Source: Acidimicrobiaceae bacterium
GTDB taxonomy: Bacteria; Actinomycetota; Acidimicrobiia; Acidimicrobiales; Poriferisodalaceae
Direction: 5' to 3'
DNA length: 37,226 nucleotides
Assembly: GCA_002721305.1 (NCBI GenBank)
Contig: PBKA01000031.1
Location: forward strand, 1 to 37,226
Shown here: one piece after another, positions 32,442 through 37,226 of the stretch
Layout: every line of letters starts with the position of its first letter
Numbering within the stretch: position 1 is the stretch's first letter
Program-made: the position numbers and the translations under genes
The notes under the pieces: model-generated
The model's database searches: none
The model's input: only the letters and a program-made list of their open reading frames with translations
Told to the model about the DNA's origin: nothing

Positions 32442-33116
32442 ATGGATTTCGTAGACGTCGCCAGGACCACTTTCGCCGCAAGAGAGTTCACAGACGAAGC
32501 GGTACCCGATGATGTGTTGTATCGAATTTTTGATACGGCGCGTTTTGCACCCAACGGCGGTAATCGTCAAGGTTGGAAGGTCATAGTGGTTCGTGATGAG
32601 AACACAAAGAAGTCTCTTGGTGAGTTGTGTTGGTCACCTATGAGGGTGGCCGCCGCTCAAACTCGCGCTGGCGAGGTCTACTGGCAATCTGTGACCCCAA
32701 CTTCGGTGGATGTCGCAGAGGCTGCTGGCGATGATTCGTTACCGATTGCTATACCCATGTTTCGGCATCTTGAGAGGGTGCCGGTTGTTTGCATCGTTGC
32801 TGTTGATCTCAACGTGGTGGCCTCTATGGACCAATATTTGGACCGTGTCGGGGTCGTGAGCGGCGCTTCGGTTTACCCGATGGCTTGGAGCGCACTGATG
32901 GCAGCCCGCAACGAGGGGTTCGGTGGGACGTTGACGACTCTTCTTGCAGCCCAAGAGCCAGCCGTTCAGAAACTTTTGGGACTTGAGCCATACGAGGCCG
33001 TGTCGGCGATGCTCACTATTGGTCGACCGCCTAAGCAGCTGTCGAAATTGTCAAGAAAACCGGTCGAAGAGTTCGTGTTCCTCGAACACGCAAATGGGGA
33101 ACCGCTTACCGGCTGA
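32442..33116 (+). CDS. Nitroreductase-fold FMN oxidoreductase (paralogue B)
   Basis: A 224-residue nitroreductase family protein, gapless paralogue of the protein at 29204-29878; shared stretches include RTTFAAR, GGNRQG, ARNEGFGGTLTTL and KLLGLEP/ELLGLEP. It has a GAGGTG ribosome binding site before ATG 32442 and lies nine bases after the type III CoA-transferase. The two paralogues bracket the CoA-transferase and the lipocalin-like gene, suggesting related steps or redundant redox functions for the same pathway. It is convergent with the DUF1330-like gene 34 bases away. Confidence 0.87.
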   Translation: MDFVDVARTTFAAREFTDEAVPDDVLYRIFDTARFAPNGGNRQGWKVIVVRDENTKKSLGELCWSPMRVAAAQTRAGEVYWQSVTPTSVDVAEAAGDDSLPIAIPMFRHLERVPVVCIVAVDLNVVASMDQYLDRVGVVSGASVYPMAWSALMAARNEGFGGTLTTLLAAQEPAVQKLLGLEPYEAVSAMLTIGRPPKQLSKLSRKPVEEFVFLEHANGEPLTG

Positions 33117-33150
33117 AGTCGGTCATAACTCAGGTTCTCAAAAAGTTCTG

Positions 33151-34017
33151 CTATTCGCCGACCGTGGTTTCGATCAGTCGACTGTCGATGATTGACGCGT
33201 TGCGTTTTGGAAGGTGATTCACCCGGTAGTCGTCGTAGTCGGTGAACATTGAAAGCATTTGGGATCGACTTTGGTAGTGGTAAATGAGGGCCTCATCCCA
33301 GAGTTCTTCGGCAGGGCCTATGAGTGTCGATACTGGGAAGGCGCGCCATGTGATTTCAACGCCTGCTCGTTCGGCGTACAGAGATGTGACTCCTTTTCTG
33401 TATTCCTCGTAGCCCTGCGCGCCGGACATATTGTCGACGCCTCCCCCAGGGCGTGTTGTCTCCGCGAGGCGGATCAGGTTCAACATGTCCGTTGGTTGTT
33501 GAGGGTCGCGATTGTTGATCTCGTTCACCCGGGGGTCATGGAAGAGGCCTGGTCGTTCGATGATTGGGTCAGTTGGAGGCGCCGCTTTGAGGTTCAAGGG
33601 GTAGCCCCCTGGGGTGTCTGCGACACATTCGATGAGGCGACTGTTGGCGAGTGACGCGGATCGGAACTTGAGCACGTCTTGGTATTCGGGATCTGTGATC
33701 ATTTCGATAAATGAACGGCGGGAGGGGTATTGCGGGATGAGGAGGTAGTCCCAATCTTCTCCGAGTGTCGCGAAGAAACATGAGCGGACTTCGTTGAGAT
33801 ATAGCAGCGAGTGTCCAGTGCCGAGACGATTCGCTATCGGGGTGACCCCTGCTATGTAGTGATTGAAATAACAGTCTCGTCCACTAAGTGTTCCCATATT
33901 GAGTTCCGGATCAGTTACTGCCCGAAATTTCAACAGGTTGATCATCGCTACGGGTTCATCAGGGTCGCGGTCTTGCATCGATGCGACGATTCGCTCTGTT
34001 AGTTCGACGCGGCTCAT
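33151..34017 (-). CDS. Tandem DUF1330-like (ferredoxin-fold) protein
   Basis: A 288-residue protein containing two similar halves. The first half (about 20-135) has PVAMINLLKFRA, RDCYFNHYIAGV, FIEMITDPEYQDVLKFRSASLANSRLIE; the second half (about 170-285) has PTDMLNLIRLAE, GYEEYRKGV and MLSMFTDYDDYRVNHLPKRNASIIDSRLIET. This matches a duplicated DUF1330-type alpha-beta domain. Members are cytoplasmic, often near catabolic genes, and of unknown function. The ATG at 34017 is the start. It is divergent from the small split frame at 34049, 31 bases away. Confidence 0.8.
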   Translation of the reverse strand: MSRVELTERIVASMQDRDPDEPVAMINLLKFRAVTDPELNMGTLSGRDCYFNHYIAGVTPIANRLGTGHSLLYLNEVRSCFFATLGEDWDYLLIPQYPSRRSFIEMITDPEYQDVLKFRSASLANSRLIECVADTPGGYPLNLKAAPPTDPIIERPGLFHDPRVNEINNRDPQQPTDMLNLIRLAETTRPGGGVDNMSGAQGYEEYRKGVTSLYAERAGVEITWRAFPVSTLIGPAEELWDEALIYHYQSRSQMLSMFTDYDDYRVNHLPKRNASIIDSRLIETTVGE

Positions 34018-34048
34018 TTTTCGCTTTCTTTTCGAAAGTTGTCTACGA

Positions 34049-34385
34049 ATGATCGTGCCATACCGTCACAACGAGCGCTTGATCGATTGGTCCGTCGGTG
34101 AAGCAAAGCTCCGCGAGGCTTTGGGTCGACGTCCGCCCAATATCGACACCGCTGCGGACACCTTCGCAGTCAGCGCCGCGACGCTACGACAGGTGCTCAA
34201 CGAAACTTTCGGTACAGGGACAACTCTCTTATCTGTGAGCGAGCAGCCCCGATAAGGCGATCGCGGCAGTTGGGGCGTTCAATGCACGACACCCGGAAGC
34301 TGGGGGTTGGATCTTGACGATCGGACCGGGTTGGGTGTCTGCTGCTTTAACCTCATTCTCACTGGGATTTGAAAGGTGCTTCTGA
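34049..34385 (+). pseudogene. Small split reading frame of unknown family (possible +1 frameshift at a CCCC run)
   Basis: This 370-base stretch between the DUF1330-like and VOC genes holds two adjoining open frames. The first (34049-34255, 68 residues from ATG 34049) includes TAADTFAVSAATLRQVLNETFG, which looks weakly like a helix-turn-helix. The second (34239-34385, frame +1) reads SSPDKAIAAVGAFNARHPEA then GGWILTIGPGWVSAAL and ends one base before the VOC gene start. Shifting one base at CCCC (34246-34249 region) joins them into a single protein of about 110 residues. It may be a decayed gene, an assembly or sequencing error, or a recoded gene; I cannot identify the protein. Confidence 0.35.
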
Positions 34386-34386
34386 A

Positions 34387-34767
34387 ATGGTTGAACGCGA
34401 AGCCGGTAGGACCGAGCACATCGATGCCATAACCCTGGCGACAGTGAACATGGCCAAGTCGATTGAGTTTTACGAAGCCTTGGGTTTTGTTATCTCTTAC
34501 GGCAACGCGGCCAGTTCTTTCGCGACGTTGGACTCGGGGTCTTGTTTCGTGAACCTGTGGCAAGTCAAGCAAGAGGAACTCCCGTCGGACTGGTGGGGTC
34601 GGGTAATTTTTCACGTCGATGATGTCGATCTGGTGCACCAGCGAGCGATTGACGCGGGCCTCTCACCGGAGGACAAACCCGTTGACGCACCTTGGGGTGA
34701 AAGGTTTTTCGCCATCCGGGACCCTTCGGGCCATGATCTCAGTTTCGCCAAGAGGATCAACGACTAG
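34387..34767 (+). CDS. VOC / glyoxalase-fold family protein
   Basis: A 126-residue protein of the vicinal-oxygen-chelate superfamily. AITLATVNMAKSIEFYEALGF at about 13-33 and VDAPWGERFFAIRDPSGHDLSF at the end are the two halves of the fold; the C-terminal PSGHDLSF ends in the usual PxGhxlxF motif. The expected metal-binding histidine or glutamate set is only partly visible, so it may be a binding protein and not an enzyme. ATG 34387 is chosen over a TTG at 34369. It begins one base after the end of the preceding split frame, which suggests coupling. Confidence 0.83.
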   Translation: MVEREAGRTEHIDAITLATVNMAKSIEFYEALGFVISYGNAASSFATLDSGSCFVNLWQVKQEELPSDWWGRVIFHVDDVDLVHQRAIDAGLSPEDKPVDAPWGERFFAIRDPSGHDLSFAKRIND

Positions 34768-34783
34768 AGCGCTGCGGTGAACT

Positions 34784-35422
34784 GTGGTCCCTGATTCAGA
34801 CGACGATCGCTACGCAGGATTCCCCCCAGGGTTCTTCGACAGAGTTGACGACTCCCCGGACAGCGACTTTTACTTCGAACCGCGATTGGTCACCCACATC
34901 GACAATGAGGCCATCACCGCGGTCGGAGTTCTCTATCGAGAACTCCGACTTGAAGGCACGGTCCTGGATTTGATGGGTTCTTGGGTCAGCCATTTTCTCG
35001 ATGTGCCAACCCAGCTGATCGTGCTCGGAATGAACGCGACTGAACTGATGCAAAACGATCAGGCGGCCTCATGGGTGCAACACGACCTCAATGATGACCC
35101 CCGACTCCCCTTTGAAGATGCAAGTTTCGATGCTGTTGTTTGCTGCGTGTCAGTGGATTATCTGGTTCGCCCGTTGGAGGTCTTTGACGAAGCCCGTCGC
35201 TGTTTGAAACGCGGCGGAGTGTTCGTCAATACCTTCTCCAATCGATGCTTCCCGACAAAGGCGATCCAGGGCTGGGGACAAACTGACGACCGAGGGCACA
35301 TCGCGATTGTTGGCGAATATTTTCGACGATCTGGCGGTTGGGTTGACCTACATGCCGAGCTAAGAACCGAGTCCTCCGGACGAGGCGATCCTCTTTATGC
35401 CGTATGGGGTTACAAAGAATAA
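34784..35422 (+). CDS. Class I SAM methyltransferase-like protein with atypical motif I
   Basis: A 212-residue protein with a Rossmann-like methyltransferase domain (about 50-180). Motif I is unusual: GTVLDLMGSWVSHF replaces the common LDLGCGTG. The middle is typical (LPFEDASFDAVVCCVSVDYLVRPLEVFDEARRCLKRGG as motifs IV-V, then FSNRCFPTKAIQGW). Similar proteins with the LDLM-SWVSH form occur widely in bacteria and have no known reaction. GTG 34784 follows the VOC gene after 16 bases. Methyl transfer is possible but not shown. Confidence 0.8.
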   Translation: MVPDSDDDRYAGFPPGFFDRVDDSPDSDFYFEPRLVTHIDNEAITAVGVLYRELRLEGTVLDLMGSWVSHFLDVPTQLIVLGMNATELMQNDQAASWVQHDLNDDPRLPFEDASFDAVVCCVSVDYLVRPLEVFDEARRCLKRGGVFVNTFSNRCFPTKAIQGWGQTDDRGHIAIVGEYFRRSGGWVDLHAELRTESSGRGDPLYAVWGYKE

Positions 35423-35479
35423 GGCCGTGGTTGGGGTTGCTGGCGGGACTATCGTTGGCCCATCAGAAATGGGGGAGAT

Positions 35480-35896
35480 TTGACTGGAGAAGAAGCCAAA
35501 GAGCTGGTGCGACACATAATGGAAGACGGATTCAACAAACAGGATTTGTCCGTCGTGGAGGCATCGTTTACTGACGACTACGTGCGTCATGGTTATGGCG
35601 GTCCTTCCGCTAATTCTCTGGCTGAGCACATTGAGTCACTGAAGGCCTACCACTCTTCATTAAGCAACGCCCGATTTGAGATTCAGCAAATGGTCAGTGA
35701 TGGGGAATCCGTGGCTGTCAGATACATCTTGCGAGGAACCCACACCGGCACTTTCATGGGGATACCGGCCTCAGGTAACGAAATCGAGCGCCACGCCGTG
35801 GCAATTTTCACGATCGCCGATCATAAGGTGGTTGAAGGTCACATAGTGAGCGACAGCGGTGGCCTACTGGATCAGCTCACCAACTCATCGACATAG
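35480..35896 (+). CDS. SnoaL-like / ester cyclase NTF2-fold protein
   Basis: A 138-residue cone-shaped NTF2-like domain protein of the SnoaL polyketide-cyclase-like group. LVRHIMEDGFNKQDLSVVEASFTDDYVRHG opens the fold, and VRYILRGTHTGTFMGIPASGNEIERHAVAIFTIADHKVVEGHIVSD ends it with the conserved GxFxGxxPTG-like loop. Members act as cyclases, hydrolases or isomerases, or simply bind ligands. Translation starts at TTG 35480, with a GGGGGAG ribosome binding site just upstream. It is last in the rightward cluster and convergent with the second LLM oxidoreductase. Confidence 0.85.
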   Translation: MTGEEAKELVRHIMEDGFNKQDLSVVEASFTDDYVRHGYGGPSANSLAEHIESLKAYHSSLSNARFEIQQMVSDGESVAVRYILRGTHTGTFMGIPASGNEIERHAVAIFTIADHKVVEGHIVSDSGGLLDQLTNSST

Positions 35897-35905
35897 TCGA
35901 TGACA

Positions 35906-36925
35906 TTATCCAAGTAACAATTTTTCGATCAGTTCATCTTGTTGTCGCGCTTCGGATGGGTCGATGGCCCACATCGGTGGTTTTACGCACACCGAAGTTG
36001 CATGCTGTGCGATGTTACGAATTTCCTCGCCCACTTCATCTGGGGTTCCGCAAACCGCGAAAGTTTTCGCCGCTTCGAGCGGCACCAAATCAAGGCAGTC
36101 CTCTAGGGCTAGCGAGCGCCTTGCCTCTACAAGCGTGTCGAACAGTTCTCCGAATCCGTGAGCACTGAAGTAGGAGCGATAGCTGGGTATTGAGGCGTAA
36201 AAGGCTACGTTGCCTCGCGCCCTTCGAGCGGCAACCGTTGGGTCCGAATCTATGGATGCTGTCAACCAAAGTTGTATTTGTATGTCAGCTGGGTCGCGTC
36301 CCGAACTGGTGGCACCTCGGTACAACGCAGGTAGTGCCCGCTCTTCTAACCACCACCGGGACCAGATTGAGTGCCCTATGAACCCGTCGGCGCATTCCCC
36401 GGCTAATTCACACAATTTTTCCCGTAACGACGCTACCCATATTGGGATAGGTCGTACATCGGCACCAAAGTTTGGGTGCATCGCTTCGAAAGACAGTTGA
36501 TAATGCTCGCCTTGGTAGTCGGGGATCGATGAATCCCCATTTACCGCTGCGTCGAAAATCAAGCGGAGGATTTCTATTATTTCTCGAGTCCGGGAAATTG
36601 GTGGCCGAAAATTTTCACCAAAGTAATTTTCCGTCCAAGTTTGTGGTGCGGTGCCCAGACCAAGGGTGAACCGACCATTGCTGATCCGGTCAAGTTCAAG
36701 GGCGGCGCACGCTGTTTCGAACGGCGAACGAACAAACGCCATCGCTATTCCTGTTTCCAACTTGAGGGAGGTGGTGGAGGCCGCCGCGACTGCCAAGCTC
36801 GCCCATGGTGGCCCGTATACCTGGTTGCCAATGACCCCCGTGTACCCGCGTTGTTCTAGCTGTTTGCTTCGGGACGCGATGGTTGAGGCATCGCCGCTCC
36901 CGATCGGAGCCCAGCAATTCAACAC
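35906..36925 (-). CDS. LLM-class flavin-dependent oxidoreductase (second copy)
   Basis: A 339-residue luciferase-like monooxygenase-fold protein, related to the protein at 20530-21558 but clearly diverged. Segments are LEQRGYTGVIGNQVYGPPW, LKLETGIAMAFVRSPFETA, NGRFTLGLGTAPQTWTENYF, and PIPIWVASLREKLCELAGECADGFIGH. It probably uses F420 or FMN in redox chemistry with an unknown substrate. GTG 36925 is preceded by an AAAGGAT ribosome binding site. It follows the amidohydrolase on the same strand after 63 bases. Confidence 0.85.
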   Translation of the reverse strand: MLNCWAPIGSGDASTIASRSKQLEQRGYTGVIGNQVYGPPWASLAVAAASTTSLKLETGIAMAFVRSPFETACAALELDRISNGRFTLGLGTAPQTWTENYFGENFRPPISRTREIIEILRLIFDAAVNGDSSIPDYQGEHYQLSFEAMHPNFGADVRPIPIWVASLREKLCELAGECADGFIGHSIWSRWWLEERALPALYRGATSSGRDPADIQIQLWLTASIDSDPTVAARRARGNVAFYASIPSYRSYFSAHGFGELFDTLVEARRSLALEDCLDLVPLEAAKTFAVCGTPDEVGEEIRNIAQHATSVCVKPPMWAIDPSEARQQDELIEKLLLG

Positions 36926-36988
36926 AAATCAGATCCTTTGGTCACAGAGCGGGATCGGACCTTTTCCAGAGCTACCGTCCAATTGGAT

Positions 36989-37226
36989 TCATCGACGGCC
37001 TCGGACTAGCCGACCCGGGCGAGCTCCCGTGAATTCACCGTTTTGTCTCACGATTTCCCCGGCTACGAGGGTCGCTTTGTATCCGCTCGACTCTTGCAAC
37101 AGGCGTGGCGCCCCGGTGGGAAGGTCATATGCCATTTCGGGCGCAGAAATTGACAGATTTTCGTAGTCGATGACATTGATGTCCGCGCGTTTCCCGACTT
37201 CAATGGTGCCCCGATCGCCGAGCAAA
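36989..37226 (-). CDS. Amidohydrolase family protein (N-acyl-D-amino-acid deacylase type), C-terminal end
   Basis: Only the last 79 residues or so are inside the window; the frame is open to the right edge. The GTIEVGKRADINVID segment is the typical end of the metal-dependent amidohydrolase fold, and YDLPTGAPRLLQESSGYKATLVAGEIV with GARPGRLVRG is the terminus of the amidohydrolase-3 / D-aminoacylase group. The apparent TTG start at 37225 is only an internal leucine. Metal ligands lie outside the window. It is upstream of the LLM gene on the same strand. Confidence 0.85.
   Translation of the reverse strand, partial: LLGDRGTIEVGKRADINVIDYENLSISAPEMAYDLPTGAPRLLQESSGYKATLVAGEIVRQNGEFTGARPGRLVRGRR

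Noticed and set aside
33899-34048. In-frame upstream extension of the split small frame into the DUF1330-like gene
   Set aside because: The added residues are Ser/Arg-rich shadow sequence opposite a real gene; ATG 34049 after the divergent start is more sensible.
35895-37180. Repeated TAGTCGATGACATT near 35895 and 37165
   Set aside because: A 14-base match within 37 kb is expected by chance and the copies have unrelated contexts (intergenic and coding).
1-37226. CRISPR arrays, insertion sequences, integrases, toxin-antitoxin pairs or prophage genes
   Set aside because: No regularly spaced repeats, terminal inverted repeats with transposase frames or other mobile-element hallmarks were found on either strand.

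Overview
The window looks like chromosomal DNA of an actinobacterium, most probably an uncultured Acidimicrobiia-type lineage. Evidence: the actinobacterial signal-transduction and cell-wall operon fhaA-fhaB-PP2C-SEDS-PBP-pknB with a tRNA-Leu(CAG) divergent from fhaA, a CrgA homologue, a DUF3499 protein, LLM-class (F420-type) oxidoreductases, and a density of acyl-CoA enzymes typical of that group. The class assignment is inference. No insertion sequence, integrase, CRISPR array or phage gene was seen.

Layout. 1-3.3 kb: end of larC, facing a nitroreductase-fold gene and a ClC channel. 3.4-8.3 kb: four short rightward units: a persulfide-dioxygenase-like MBL hydrolase with a rhodanese; glutaryl-CoA dehydrogenase with a nitroreductase-fold protein; alkA with ogt. 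8.4-16.1 kb: tRNA-Leu(CAG), then six tightly packed genes (fhaA, fhaB, PP2C, SEDS glycosyltransferase, PbpA-type PBP, pknB), then crgA. 16.1-17.4 kb: small conserved proteins, including DUF3499. 17.5-37.2 kb: a catabolic region with three more acyl-CoA dehydrogenases or related enzymes, an acyl-CoA synthetase, two LLM oxidoreductases, a BadH-like dehydrogenase, an MFS carrier, a three-subunit molybdenum hydroxylase with a MoaD-like protein, a type III CoA-transferase, two paralogous nitroreductases, a lipocalin-like protein, a tandem DUF1330-like protein, a VOC protein, a methyltransferase-like protein, a SnoaL-like protein and the end of an amidohydrolase.

Working together. The 8.6-15.7 kb operon should couple Ser/Thr phosphorylation to septal or lateral peptidoglycan synthesis. 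Its most striking feature is that the PBP has lost all three transpeptidase motifs (SxxK, SxN, KTG), while the neighbouring SEDS protein keeps its TD motif. The 17.5-37 kb region reads as uptake, CoA activation, dehydrogenation and hydroxylation of an unknown, probably alicyclic or terpenoid, carboxylic acid; the substrate is not determinable from sequence.

Several first-in-operon genes carry a TANNNT-like hexamer 6-9 bases before the start codon, which suggests frequent leaderless transcription, whereas internal genes have Shine-Dalgarno sequences. No convincing transcription factor gene is present, although two divergent promoter regions contain inverted repeats.
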